Source: Liminaster sp017519885 (GTDB lineage Bacteria > Bacteroidota > Bacteroidia > Bacteroidales > UBA3663). From it: DNA of 64,000 bases. Shown piece by piece: positions 1 through 9,164 of the stretch. The notes under the pieces were generated by a model that was not told the DNA's origin, ran no database searches, and saw only the letters and a program-made list of their open reading frames with translations. The DNA lies in contig JAFWRO010000036.1 of the NCBI GenBank assembly GCA_017519885.1, positions 78,150-142,149 of the forward strand, read 5' to 3'. The translations under genes were made by a program, and so were the position numbers. Positions within the stretch are counted from its first letter, which is position 1. Every line of letters starts with the position of its first letter.

Positions 1-250
1 GGGTTCGGACGGAGGGCACAACGGACTGAAGGACATCATCGCCAAGTGCGGCGGGGCGAACTTCGCCCGTCTGCGTTTCGGCGTAGGAGGAGACTTCCCG
101 AAGGGCGCACAGGTGGATTGGGTGCTCGGACATTTCCCTCCCGAAGAGGAAGAGAAGATGGGCGAACGCCTGGAGACGACCACCAAGTTCATCGAGGACT
201 TCTGTCTGGCAGGTGCCGCCAATGCAATGAATCATTACAATGGCAAGTAA
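1..250 (+). CDS. pth: peptidyl-tRNA hydrolase, C-terminal part
   Basis: This is the last 82 codons of a gene that begins before the window (first complete codon at base 2). The opening GGHNGLKDI motif is the conserved glycine/His/Asn block of bacterial peptidyl-tRNA hydrolase, which frees tRNA from stalled peptidyl-tRNA. The rest (LRFGVGGDFPKG, then VLGHFPPEEEEKM) matches the family's C-terminal lid region. The stop overlaps the start of the S4 gene by 11 bases, so the two are probably co-transcribed and both concern stalled translation products. Only the N-terminal part is missing, because of the window edge. Confidence 0.9.
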   Translation, partial: GSDGGHNGLKDIIAKCGGANFARLRFGVGGDFPKGAQVDWVLGHFPPEEEEKMGERLETTTKFIEDFCLAGAANAMNHYNGK

Positions 251-707
251 CGAAGTTAGAATAGACAAGTGGCTCTGGGCAGTGCGTATCTTCAAGACAC
301 GCACCATTGCCTCGGATGCCATCAAGATGGGCCGCGTGACCATAGGCGGCCAGAAGGTGAAGCCTTCGCGCAACGTGAAGGTGGGAGAAGTGATCGACGT
401 GAAGAAACCGCCTATCACATACTCGTTCAAGGTGCTGGCCTTGGCCGAAAACCGCATGGGTGCGAAACTCGTGCCGGGCTTCATGGAGAACGTGACCCGC
501 AAGGAACAGCTCGACCTGCTGGAGATGAACCGCATCTCGGGCTTCAGGGACCGTGCCAAGGGCCTGGGCAGACCCACGAAGAAGGATCGCCGCGACATCG
601 ACGACTTCACCACGCCGCAGTATGTCGATGAATTCGACTTCAGCCTTGAGGACCTTGAGGAACTCGATGCCGACGATTGGGCAGAGATCATGAACCCCGA
701 GGGCTAA
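240..707 (+). CDS. S4-domain RNA-binding protein, Hsp15/RqcP-like
   Basis: The 155-residue protein starts with an S4 RNA-binding domain (about residues 7-65; RIDKWLWAVRIFKTR, then a VGEVIDVK strand). It is followed by a basic tail, including GLGRPTKKDRRD, and an acidic C-terminus. Length and layout match the Hsp15/RqcP family, which binds 50S subunits carrying stalled nascent chains. Its start lies inside the end of pth, whose product acts on peptidyl-tRNA, which agrees with a ribosome-rescue role. The choice between Hsp15 (heat-shock) and RqcP (quality control) function is inference. Confidence 0.85.
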   Translation: MASNEVRIDKWLWAVRIFKTRTIASDAIKMGRVTIGGQKVKPSRNVKVGEVIDVKKPPITYSFKVLALAENRMGAKLVPGFMENVTRKEQLDLLEMNRISGFRDRAKGLGRPTKKDRRDIDDFTTPQYVDEFDFSLEDLEELDADDWAEIMNPEG

Positions 708-731
708 CTGCGTTAAACAGCAACAAAAGAA

Positions 732-2255
732 ATGTTTATTGAACAGACACGCGATACACTGATCTCGTATCTTGACAAGAAGGAGTACGAGGTGCGAGAC
801 ATCGACCGCAAGCATATCAGCATCTTCAGGGTCATCGGGCAAGAAGCCGACCGACTGGGGAGGGAATGCTACGTGATCGGTGGCTTTGTGCGTGACATCT
901 TCCTCGGAATTGAATCGAAGGACATCGACTGCGTGACGGTGGGAAGCGGCATCGAACTGGCAGAACACCTGACCAAGCGACTGGGCAGAAAGCACACACA
1001 TCTGAGCACGTTCCGCAACTTCGGCACGGCACAGGTGAAGCACACCGAAAAGGACTTCAAGACGGGCGAAATCAAGGAACTGATGAACGTCGAATTCGTG
1101 GGTGCACGAAAGGAATCGTATCGCACCGACAGCCGCAAGCCCGTCGTGGAAGACGGCACCCTGCAGGACGACCAGAACCGTCGCGACCTGACGATCAACG
1201 ACCTTGCCATCTGCCTCAATGCCGAGCACTACGGCGAACTGATTGACCCCTTCAATGGCCTGGATGACCTCAAGGAAGGGCTTTGCCGCACGCCACTCGA
1301 TCCCGACATCACCTTTTCGGACGACCCGCTGCGCATGCTTCGAGCCATACGCTTTGCGTGCCGTTTCGACTTCAAGATAGTGCCCGAGACGTTCGAAGCC
1401 ATTGCCCGCAACCGCGAACGCATCAAGATCATTTCGGGCGAACGCATCATCGAGGAACTGAACAAGATACAGATGTGCGAAAAGCCTTCGAAAGGCTGGT
1501 ATCTGCTGCAGAAGTGCGGACTCCTGCAGATCATCTTCCCTGAACTTTCGGCCCTGGCAGGCATCGAAAGCCGCGAAGGACGCGGACACAAGGACAACTT
1601 CCTGCACACAATCACCGTGCTCGACAACGTATGCCGCATGGAACGCGAACAGGACAGGAAGCCCAACCTTTGGCTGCATTGGGCTGCCATCTTCCACGAC
1701 CTGGGGAAATCGAAGGCCAAGCTCTACGACGAGAAGCTGGGATGGACCTTCCACAACCACGACTTCATCGGACAGCGCATGGTGCTGCCCATCATGCGTC
1801 GACTGAAACTGCCCCTCGGTGCCGAAATGAAATATGTGCAGAAACTCGTCGGGCTGCATATGCGTCCTATCCATCTTGCCGACGAAGGCATCACCGACTC
1901 TGCCATCCGACGCGTGATGTTCGAAGCCGGTGAAGACACCGACGACCTGATGCTGCTCTGCGAAGCCGACATCACCTCGAAGATACCCGAGAAGGTCAAA
2001 CGATTCCTCGATAACTTCAAGGTAGTGAGGCAGAAGATGCAGGAAATACAGGAAAAGGACGACTACCGCAACTGGACGCCGCCCATCGACGGCAACGAAA
2101 TCATGGAACGCTATCACCTGCAGCCTTCGAAGGAAGTGGGAATCCTCCGCGAAGCACAAAAGAACGCCATCCTCGACGGAGAATGCGAGAATACCCGCGA
2201 AGCCGCCCTGGCTTTCCTTGATGCGAAGGCAAAAGAAATAGGTATCCTTTATTAG
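732..2255 (+). CDS. CCA tRNA nucleotidyltransferase / poly(A) polymerase family, with HD domain
   Basis: The 507-residue protein has a class II nucleotidyltransferase head (about residues 45-190) with GGFVRDIFLG and the DID metal-binding pair. The RNA-binding helical region follows (DPLRMLRAIRFACRF near residue 195). An HD phosphohydrolase-like domain with FHDLGKSKAK starts near residue 319. This order is typical of Bacteroidetes tRNA CCA-adding enzymes, which build or repair the 3' CCA end of tRNA. It lies 24 bases after the S4 gene and its stop abuts the aroB start. Substrate specificity (CCA versus poly-A) cannot be decided from sequence by eye, but this is the only such gene in the window and CCA addition is the usual role. 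Confidence 0.88.
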   Translation: MFIEQTRDTLISYLDKKEYEVRDIDRKHISIFRVIGQEADRLGRECYVIGGFVRDIFLGIESKDIDCVTVGSGIELAEHLTKRLGRKHTHLSTFRNFGTAQVKHTEKDFKTGEIKELMNVEFVGARKESYRTDSRKPVVEDGTLQDDQNRRDLTINDLAICLNAEHYGELIDPFNGLDDLKEGLCRTPLDPDITFSDDPLRMLRAIRFACRFDFKIVPETFEAIARNRERIKIISGERIIEELNKIQMCEKPSKGWYLLQKCGLLQIIFPELSALAGIESREGRGHKDNFLHTITVLDNVCRMEREQDRKPNLWLHWAAIFHDLGKSKAKLYDEKLGWTFHNHDFIGQRMVLPIMRRLKLPLGAEMKYVQKLVGLHMRPIHLADEGITDSAIRRVMFEAGEDTDDLMLLCEADITSKIPEKVKRFLDNFKVVRQKMQEIQEKDDYRNWTPPIDGNEIMERYHLQPSKEVGILREAQKNAILDGECENTREAALAFLDAKAKEIGILY

Positions 2256-2263
2256 TGAATATT

Positions 2264-3343
2264 ATGGAACAGCAAGTTCTTTTTACAAACGATATATGTG
2301 AAGCATTGAAAACCTTTACTTCAAAGATACTTCACGACCGTCTCTTTATCCTCTTCGATACGGAGACGCTACACTACTGTCTGCCGGTCATTACACCGTT
2401 CATGAACGAATATGACATGGCACATCCGAATCAGAAAATCGAAACCATCTTCATCGAGCATACCGACCAGGCAAAGACCATCGAGACGCTGACCGAAGTA
2501 TGGCAGGCCCTTTCGGACCGACATGCCTCGCGTCATTCCCTCCTCATCAATGTGGGAGGCGGCATGGTCACCGACCTTGGCGGATTTGCCGCAGCGACAT
2601 TCAAGCGTGGCATCAAGTTCATCAACGTCGCCACTACCCTACTGGGTGCCGTCGATGCTGCCGTGGGTGGCAAGACGGGTGTGAACCTGGGTTCGCTGAA
2701 AAATGAGGTAGGAGCCTTCGCACCCGCCGATGCAGTACTGATCTCGACCAAGTTCTTCGAGACACTCGACCACGTGAATCTGCTCTCGGGTTATGCCGAA
2801 ATGCTGAAACACGGACTGCTGAGCGACAAGCAGCATCTCAACGACCTACTCGACTACGACATCGAACATTGGGACACCGAGACGCTCCTCCCCCTGCTTC
2901 AAGCCAGCGTGCAAATCAAGCAGCAGGTGGTGCGACAGGATCCTTACGAGAAAGGTTTGCGCAAGGCCCTCAACCTGGGCCACACCTTCGGCCATGCCTT
3001 CGAGACATGGTGCATGCGCAACGGTCATCCCGTGCTGCATGGCTACGCCATCGCCTGGGGACTGGTCTGCGAACTGATCATGAGCCATCAGCAGGTGGCA
3101 TTCCCTTCGCAAACACTCTACGACATTGCGAACTTCGTGAAGGAGAACTATGGCCCCCTTCGCATCACTTGCGACGACTATCCTGCCCTCTACGAACTTA
3201 TGACGCACGACAAGAAGAACGAGGGCGAAGAAATCAACTTCACCCTGATGCGCAACGTGGGCGACCCTGCCTTGAACTACACAGCCAACAAGGAACAGAT
3301 TGGCGCCACCCTCGACATCTATCGTGACCTGATGGGGATTTGA
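2264..3343 (+). CDS. aroB: 3-dehydroquinate synthase
   Basis: The 359-residue enzyme makes 3-dehydroquinate from DAHP in the shikimate pathway, using NAD and a divalent metal. It carries the glycine-rich NAD site GGGMVTDLGGFAAATFKRGI (about residues 97-116), AAVGGKTGVNL near residue 128, and the metal-ligand region LNLGHTFGHAFE. A GTG at 2255 overlapping the previous stop is possible and would add three residues; I prefer ATG 2264 because the upstream codons are not conserved-looking. aroE, a later step of the same pathway, lies at 11.1-11.9 kb on the other strand. Confidence 0.93.
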   Translation: MEQQVLFTNDICEALKTFTSKILHDRLFILFDTETLHYCLPVITPFMNEYDMAHPNQKIETIFIEHTDQAKTIETLTEVWQALSDRHASRHSLLINVGGGMVTDLGGFAAATFKRGIKFINVATTLLGAVDAAVGGKTGVNLGSLKNEVGAFAPADAVLISTKFFETLDHVNLLSGYAEMLKHGLLSDKQHLNDLLDYDIEHWDTETLLPLLQASVQIKQQVVRQDPYEKGLRKALNLGHTFGHAFETWCMRNGHPVLHGYAIAWGLVCELIMSHQQVAFPSQTLYDIANFVKENYGPLRITCDDYPALYELMTHDKKNEGEEINFTLMRNVGDPALNYTANKEQIGATLDIYRDLMGI

Positions 3344-3350
3344 ACCATTT

Positions 3351-3422
3351 ACAATTGTAAATTAACAATTAATAATTAACAAATAACAATTATTGGTTGA
3401 TAGTTAACAATTATTGGTTAAT
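3351..3422. repeat. AT-rich dispersed intergenic repeat (TTAACAATTAATAATTAAC type)
   Basis: Tandem variants of ATTAACAATTAATAATTAAC and AACAATTATTGGTT fill almost all of the gap between aroB and the helicase gene. The same unit occurs at 14.88, 25.17, 29.64, 33.68 and 49.72 kb. Confidence 0.85.
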
Positions 3423-3458
3423 AGAAAAAAATTAAACAATTGGTAATCAGTTGTTGAC

Positions 3459-5645
3459 ATGGAAAACCAGGAACTTGAAATGGCGTATAACTACGCACAA
3501 TACACCCACCGAAACATCTTCCTCACAGGCAAAGCCGGAACGGGGAAGACCACGTTTCTGCGCAGGTTGCAAAAGATGACCAAAAAGCGAATGATCATCC
3601 TGGCACCGACGGGTGTAGCAGCCATCAATGCAGGAGGAGTGACCATACACTCATTCTTCCAGCTGGCACCTGGTCTTTACCTACCAGGAAAGGATATTGC
3701 CGGACGCGAAAAGAAATCGAAATACTCCTATTCGAAGCACAAGATCAACATCCTTCGCACACTCGACCTGCTCGTCATCGACGAGATTTCGATGGTTCGC
3801 TGTGACCTGCTTGACGCCATCGATGAAGTGCTGAGACGCTATCAGAACCGATATGTGCCATTTGGAGGCGTGCAGTTGCTGATGATCGGCGACTTGCAGC
3901 AACTTGCCCCCGTGGCAAAGGAAGACGAATGGCAGATTCTGAAGGAGAATGGCTACACTTCGCCCTACTTCTTCGGAAGCCAGGCACTTAGGCAGACCAA
4001 CTACACGACCATCGAACTGAAGCAGGTATTTCGTCAAGCCGACCAGGACTTCGTGGATCTACTTAATCAGGTGCGTGACAACAGGTTGACTCGCGAAACA
4101 TTGGCAACACTCAATGCGCGTGTCATCCCGAATTTCCAGCCAAAGGACGAGGAGGGATACATCACCCTGACGACCCACAACTACCAGGCTGCCGACATCA
4201 ACACGATGCGAATGATGCAGCTGCCGACCCAGCCTATTCAGTATAAAGCGGCTATCGAAGGCGAGTTCCCGGAAATGTCGTATCCCACCGACGTCGAACT
4301 GACATTGAAGATCGGCGCACAAGTGATGTTCTGCAAGAACGACCCGAATCATCAGTATTACAATGGCAAAATCGGACGCGTAGTGAAATGCGATGCCGAA
4401 CGTGTCTTTGTAGAATGCGGTCCCGACTCGATGGACCCCAATGCAGATGCTTCGGACGATGACTACAAGGTGATAGAGGTGACCAAACAGGAATGGACGA
4501 ACACGAAATATTCGACCAACCCGAAGACCGGCACAATCACCGAAGAAGTGGTCGGCGTCTTCCAGCAGATTCCGTTGAAGACAGCCTGGGCCATCACTAT
4601 TCACAAGAGCCAGGGCCTGACCTTCGACCATGCCATCATCCAGGCCGAACGCGCTTTCAGTCCCGGACAAGTGTATGTGGCCTTGTCGCGTTGCCGAACG
4701 CTCGAAGGAATGGTGCTGAGCCGACAAATCCCATCGAGTGCCATTACCGTGGATCCGCAGGTGATGGCATTCAACCAGTTCGTGGAGAGCAACCAGCCTA
4801 CGGCAAAGCAACTGATTGACGACCGAAGGCAATGTGTGGAAGATATCTTGTTCCGCATCTTCGACTACAATCAACTTCTAACCCGACTCAACTACCTGCT
4901 TCGTCTGGCCGAAGAACATCTTTACAAGGCTTATCCGAACTACGTGAGAAAACTCCGCTCGATACGCGACGAACTGGAAGGTGTGAGCGATGTGCAGAAG
5001 AAGGAAAGCCCGCTGCAAGTAGGTAAAATCTTCCAGGGCGTGATTCACCAGATGATGCCCCTCACCGAGAACTTCGACGACAACAAAGCCTTGCAAGAAC
5101 GTCTGAACAAGGGATTTGCGTGGTTCCTGAATCGCACGGTAGAGCTAATGCAGGACCTTGTGGATGACGGACTTCCCGACATCGACAACAAAACGACCGA
5201 GGAACAGATAGGCAGGGAATACGAGTTGCTTCAAAACGATTACAACCTGAAGGTTCAGATCTTCTCGAAATGCCTTGGAGGTTTCAGCCTCGACGTTTAT
5301 TGGAATGCCAAGGCATTGGCTTCGATGAACCTCGATGCCCCAAAGTCTGCGAAGAAGAAGGCACCCAAAGAGAAAAAGAACAAGGTACCCGAGAAGGTCA
5401 AGATAGCCGCCAGCGACGACATCCTGAACCCGAAACTTTACGATGCCCTGCGCGAATGGCGCATAAAGAAAGCCTATCAGCTCAAGTTGCCGCAATACAC
5501 CATCATGAACAACCTGACGATTCTGGCGCTCACCAACAATATGCCGGGCAACGAGAAGGAACTACTCGCAATGCCAGGCATCGGCAAACGCACCCTCGAG
5601 GCATTCGGCAAAGAAATCCTTGAAATCATCGCACGATTCAAATAA
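3459..5645 (+). CDS. PIF1-like/RecD-like superfamily 1 helicase with C-terminal HRDC domain
   Basis: The 728-residue protein starts with Walker A LTGKAGTGKTTFLRRL (residues 22-37) and APTGVAAINAGGVTIHSFF, a typical PIF1-family block. Walker B is LLVIDEISMV, and the UvrD-like C-terminal motif is WAITIHKSQGLTFDHAII with VYVALSRCR. After a lysine-rich linker (about residues 630-650) the last 75 residues look like an HRDC nucleic-acid-binding domain ending MPGIGKRTLEAFGKEI. It probably unwinds DNA, perhaps at G-quadruplex or R-loop structures as known PIF1 enzymes do. The exact role is inferred from family only. It stands alone, 115 bases after aroB behind an AT-rich repeat. Confidence 0.85.
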   Translation: MENQELEMAYNYAQYTHRNIFLTGKAGTGKTTFLRRLQKMTKKRMIILAPTGVAAINAGGVTIHSFFQLAPGLYLPGKDIAGREKKSKYSYSKHKINILRTLDLLVIDEISMVRCDLLDAIDEVLRRYQNRYVPFGGVQLLMIGDLQQLAPVAKEDEWQILKENGYTSPYFFGSQALRQTNYTTIELKQVFRQADQDFVDLLNQVRDNRLTRETLATLNARVIPNFQPKDEEGYITLTTHNYQAADINTMRMMQLPTQPIQYKAAIEGEFPEMSYPTDVELTLKIGAQVMFCKNDPNHQYYNGKIGRVVKCDAERVFVECGPDSMDPNADASDDDYKVIEVTKQEWTNTKYSTNPKTGTITEEVVGVFQQIPLKTAWAITIHKSQGLTFDHAIIQAERAFSPGQVYVALSRCRTLEGMVLSRQIPSSAITVDPQVMAFNQFVESNQPTAKQLIDDRRQCVEDILFRIFDYNQLLTRLNYLLRLAEEHLYKAYPNYVRKLRSIRDELEGVSDVQKKESPLQVGKIFQGVIHQMMPLTENFDDNKALQERLNKGFAWFLNRTVELMQDLVDDGLPDIDNKTTEEQIGREYELLQNDYNLKVQIFSKCLGGFSLDVYWNAKALASMNLDAPKSAKKKAPKEKKNKVPEKVKIAASDDILNPKLYDALREWRIKKAYQLKLPQYTIMNNLTILALTNNMPGNEKELLAMPGIGKRTLEAFGKEILEIIARFK

Positions 5646-5679
5646 ATTCCTTTCGCACGATACATAAAATCAATAAAAT

Positions 5680-7893
5680 ATGAACAAGCAAAATCTTTTC
5701 ATCATGACAGCAGTTGCAACCATTGCAATGGCAACTTCGTGCAACACGAACAAAGAGACTCAGTCGGACAACGGTCCCATCGTCGGCAAGACTGAGATTG
5801 TAGCCAATCGGATGACTCCCGAACTCCTGCAGGAACTCGGCAAGATCAGCGATTTGCAGGCTTCACCCGATAGCACCAAGGTGCTCTATGGTGTAGGTTA
5901 CACCAGCGTGAAGGAGGACAAGTCGAACCGCGAACTCTTTGTACTCGACGTAACCAAGGAGAATGCCGAACCCGTGCAGATCACCCACACTGCCAAGTCG
6001 GAACAGAACGCCGTGTGGAGCAAGGATGGCTCGAAGATCTACTTCCTGAGCAGCGAGAGCGGCTCGATGCAGATGTGGCAAATGAACGCCGATGGCACAG
6101 CACGCAAGCAGATTTCGGACCTTGACAAGGACATCGAAGGCTTTGTGCTCAGTCCCAACCAGGACCAGGTACTCGTGATTCTTCCACTCGACATTCCACG
6201 CATTGACTCGACCTTGTTCGAAGGCCTCGACAAGACAACGGGACGTCTTTGGGACGATATGAACTATCGTCATTGGGACGACTTCGTGAACAACTGCCCA
6301 CATCCTTTCATTGCACCTTTCGACGAGAATGGCTTGCGCAAGGAAGCAATGATTGACATTATGGAAGGCGAACCATACGAATGCCCGATGCGGCCTTTCG
6401 GTGGCATCGAGAGTTTCGCCTGGAATCCCCAGGGAACGCAGATCGTCTATGCCACCCGCAAGGAAGTAGGCACACGATATGCCTTCTCAACCCGTTCGTC
6501 GCTCTATCTTTACGACATCGTCACTGGTCAGACTTTCGACCTGCATCCCGGCGATCATGGCTACGACACGTGTCCGACCTTCTCACCCGATGGCAAACTC
6601 CTCGCCTTCCAGGCAATGGCACGCAATGGCTATGAGAGTGACAAGAACGCACTTTTGGTCATGAACCTCGATGGGTTCCCGATGGGAAATGATGGCGACT
6701 GGACCAAGGTGAACGATTATGCAGGCAAGTTCAAGGACCTTACTGCAAATTACGACAACAACTGCGAGGCATATGTCTGGGCTCCCGACGGCAAGACCTT
6801 GACCTTCGTAAGTTACAGTTATGGCACAGCGCAAGTGTTCAATGTCAATCTCGATGGTGAAGTTTGCCGCATCAGCGACAATTCGGACCACGACTTCGGC
6901 GCTGTGGCTTATGTAGGCGACAAGCTGCTGACACTGCGTCACGACTGGCATCAGCCCAATGAAATATTCCTGCTGAAGGAGGGTGTCGCCACTCAACTCA
7001 CTCACGAGAACGATGCCCTTCTTGCTCAACTTGGCGACATGGGACGCATTGAGAAGCGTTGGATGAAGTGCACCAATGGCGACTCGATGCTCGTATGGAT
7101 TGCTTATCCTGCAGGCTTCGACGAGGCCATTGCCAAAAACCCGAAACTCAAAGTTCCCACCCTCCTCTATTGCCAAGGTGGCCCCGAAAGTGCTGTGAGC
7201 CAGTTCTGGAGCACTCGCTGGAACATTGCCATCATGCAGGCCAATGGATATGCCATCGTGCTGCCCAATCGTCATGGCGTCCCAGGCTTCGGACAGAAGT
7301 TCAACGAGCAGATTGCAGGTGATTTTGCTGGTCAGTGCATGCGTGACTATTTCACAGCCATCGACAATATTGCAAAGACCGAATCGTGGTGCGACGCCGA
7401 TCGTCTCGGTGCCGTAGGTGCTTCGTTCGGTGGTTATTCGGTCTATTGGCTTGCAGGACATCATCAGATGCGCTTCAAGTGCTTCATTGCACATTGCGGC
7501 ATCTTCAACTGCGAGTCGATGTACGGTGAGACCGAAGAGATGTGGTTTGCCGATTGGGATTACGGCGGATCATACTTCGGACAAACCGGATTGCAGGAAG
7601 GTCTTTGCCATACACCCAAACGCGGCAATGGTGGAGTGAATGCCTGCTATACCGATTCTCCACACAAGTCGATTACGAAATGGGACACCCCAATCCTCGT
7701 GATCCACAACGAGCATGACTACCGCATTCCCGTTACACAAGGTATGCAAGCCTTCAACCTTGCCCGTATGCGTGGAATTCCTGCCGAGTTCCTTTACTTC
7801 CCCAACGAGAGCCACTGGGTACTCCATCCGCAGAATGCCGTACTTTGGCAGCGCGTTTACTTCAACTGGCTCGACAAGTGGCTCAAGAAATAA
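5680..7893 (+). CDS. S9 family prolyl peptidase (DPP IV-like), lipoprotein
   Basis: The 737-residue protein begins with a lipoprotein signal: hydrophobic ATVATIAMA-like stretch, then ATSC with the lipidated cysteine near residue 21. Residues 40-470 form repeated WD40/TolB-like beta-propeller segments (for example FSPDGKLLAFQAM and WAPDGKTLTFVSY). The alpha/beta hydrolase domain holds the nucleophile in GASFGGYS (about residue 581), the Asp in HNEHDYRIP (about 678) and the His in NESHWVL (about 711). Such enzymes cleave di- or tripeptides from peptide N-termini in the periplasm, which fits a peptide-fermenting Bacteroidales. It sits between unrelated genes and could be monocistronic. Confidence 0.9.
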   Translation: MNKQNLFIMTAVATIAMATSCNTNKETQSDNGPIVGKTEIVANRMTPELLQELGKISDLQASPDSTKVLYGVGYTSVKEDKSNRELFVLDVTKENAEPVQITHTAKSEQNAVWSKDGSKIYFLSSESGSMQMWQMNADGTARKQISDLDKDIEGFVLSPNQDQVLVILPLDIPRIDSTLFEGLDKTTGRLWDDMNYRHWDDFVNNCPHPFIAPFDENGLRKEAMIDIMEGEPYECPMRPFGGIESFAWNPQGTQIVYATRKEVGTRYAFSTRSSLYLYDIVTGQTFDLHPGDHGYDTCPTFSPDGKLLAFQAMARNGYESDKNALLVMNLDGFPMGNDGDWTKVNDYAGKFKDLTANYDNNCEAYVWAPDGKTLTFVSYSYGTAQVFNVNLDGEVCRISDNSDHDFGAVAYVGDKLLTLRHDWHQPNEIFLLKEGVATQLTHENDALLAQLGDMGRIEKRWMKCTNGDSMLVWIAYPAGFDEAIAKNPKLKVPTLLYCQGGPESAVSQFWSTRWNIAIMQANGYAIVLPNRHGVPGFGQKFNEQIAGDFAGQCMRDYFTAIDNIAKTESWCDADRLGAVGASFGGYSVYWLAGHHQMRFKCFIAHCGIFNCESMYGETEEMWFADWDYGGSYFGQTGLQEGLCHTPKRGNGGVNACYTDSPHKSITKWDTPILVIHNEHDYRIPVTQGMQAFNLARMRGIPAEFLYFPNESHWVLHPQNAVLWQRVYFNWLDKWLKK

Positions 7894-7956
7894 GGGTTAA
7901 GAAAGGTTGCTTCCTTCGGTGCGCGCGAGCAGAGCTCGGAGCGAAAGGTTCTTAAT

Positions 7957-9108
7957 ATGATAACAATCGATACAAGAAAATTACTGCATATCCTTGAAGT
8001 GACCCCCGCCACGCATAACATTATGCTGGTGGGGCGTCATGGTATTGGCAAGTCGGAAATACTGACCGAATATTACCAACAGAAAGGTATGAGGGTCGTT
8101 CCGCTTTTCCTGGGACAGATGTCTGACCCAGGCGACCTGATTGGTCTTCCCACCAAGACGGGCGAGCGAACCACTTTCCTGCCGCCCTATTGGTTCCCTA
8201 TTGACGGCAAACCTATCGTCCTGTTTCTTGACGAATTGAATCGAGCACGTCCGGAAATCCTGCAGACGGTGATGGACCTTGCTCTCAATCGCCGATTGGC
8301 CGGACACGAGTTGCCAAAAGGTAGCCGCATCATCTCGGCAGTCAACGAAGGAGACGAATACCAGCTCACGCACCTCGATCCATCTTTGGTGAGCCGTTTC
8401 AATGTATATCAGTTCTGCCCCACCGTGCAGGAATGGCTGCTTTGGGCACAACAGAAACATCTGGATCAGCGCGTTATCGACTTTATCTCGAACGAACCCA
8501 CGTTGCTCGACAGCGTTCCCGAATGGAAGGAAGGAGAAGATACGGGACTTGAGAAATACCCCGATCGTCGTGCCTGGCGACGTGTGAGTGATGTGCTGCA
8601 AGATTCTGGACCCGATGGTACAATTCGTCCAAGACGTAACATTGGAGAGGATGACCTCGATATGATTGCCGGCATCGTCGGCGCACAAGCTGCAAGTCGA
8701 TTCTTCGCATTCTCCCAAGGCAACCAGATGCTGACAGGAGCACAGGTATTGAATGATTGTGATGCTTGTGAGGCCAAACTTCGCAGCTATCGACTGCATC
8801 AGTTGGCAATCATCAACGAAAGCATCTTCCAGCACCTCGAAGTCACATATCCCGACGCATCAAAACTGTTGGCCTATTCCACAGTTTCGATGGAAAACAA
8901 TTCCTCGATGGAAGTTGTTCAATTGCAGCGTTATGCCAGCAATCTGCAGCGTTACTACCAGCTCCTCGAGAACATGGAGCAAAAGGAAGCGATTGCACAT
9001 TTGGCAAATCTTTTCGAGAGTGGCAGTTATCAGGAAGCAATCCTTTTCATCTCAACATTCTGCCCCGAGATATATCAGAAACTGACTGACTTCATCGCAA
9101 GCCTCTAA
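7957..9108 (+). CDS. MoxR-type AAA+ ATPase
   Basis: The 383-residue protein has Walker A GRHGIGKSE (about residues 26-34), the DPGDLIGLP block, Walker B PIVLFLDELNRA and the AVNEGDEYQLTHLDPSLVSRF sensor region. This is the MoxR-like AAA+ family, which acts as a chaperone for metal insertion or complex assembly together with VWA-domain partners. The partner is the next gene, 56 bases downstream. The C-terminal 100 residues are helical and not recognised. The client protein is unknown. The gap before it (7894-7956) holds a GTTAAGAAAGG-type repeat and a GC-rich stretch with a GAGCAGAGCTC hairpin. Confidence 0.85.
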   Translation: MITIDTRKLLHILEVTPATHNIMLVGRHGIGKSEILTEYYQQKGMRVVPLFLGQMSDPGDLIGLPTKTGERTTFLPPYWFPIDGKPIVLFLDELNRARPEILQTVMDLALNRRLAGHELPKGSRIISAVNEGDEYQLTHLDPSLVSRFNVYQFCPTVQEWLLWAQQKHLDQRVIDFISNEPTLLDSVPEWKEGEDTGLEKYPDRRAWRRVSDVLQDSGPDGTIRPRRNIGEDDLDMIAGIVGAQAASRFFAFSQGNQMLTGAQVLNDCDACEAKLRSYRLHQLAIINESIFQHLEVTYPDASKLLAYSTVSMENNSSMEVVQLQRYASNLQRYYQLLENMEQKEAIAHLANLFESGSYQEAILFISTFCPEIYQKLTDFIASL

Positions 9109-9160
9109 GAGGGTTAAGAAAGGTTAAGAAGGGTTAAGAGGGGTTCGAAAGGTAAAGAGA
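9109..9160. repeat. short tandem AAGGGTTAAGAAAGGTT-type repeat
   Basis: The gap between the MoxR and VWA genes is made of degenerate 10-11 base units such as GGGTTAAGAA and GGGTTCGAAAGG. It belongs to the family also seen at 10.39, 18.74, 26.05 and 57.60 kb. Confidence 0.8.
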
Positions 9161-9164
9161 AGCA

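Noticed and set aside
189..2159. Long open frame of 656 codons on the minus strand across the S4 and CCA genes
   Set aside because: It is antisense to two well-supported genes, shows no family pattern and reflects the GC-rich codon bias of the + strand genes.
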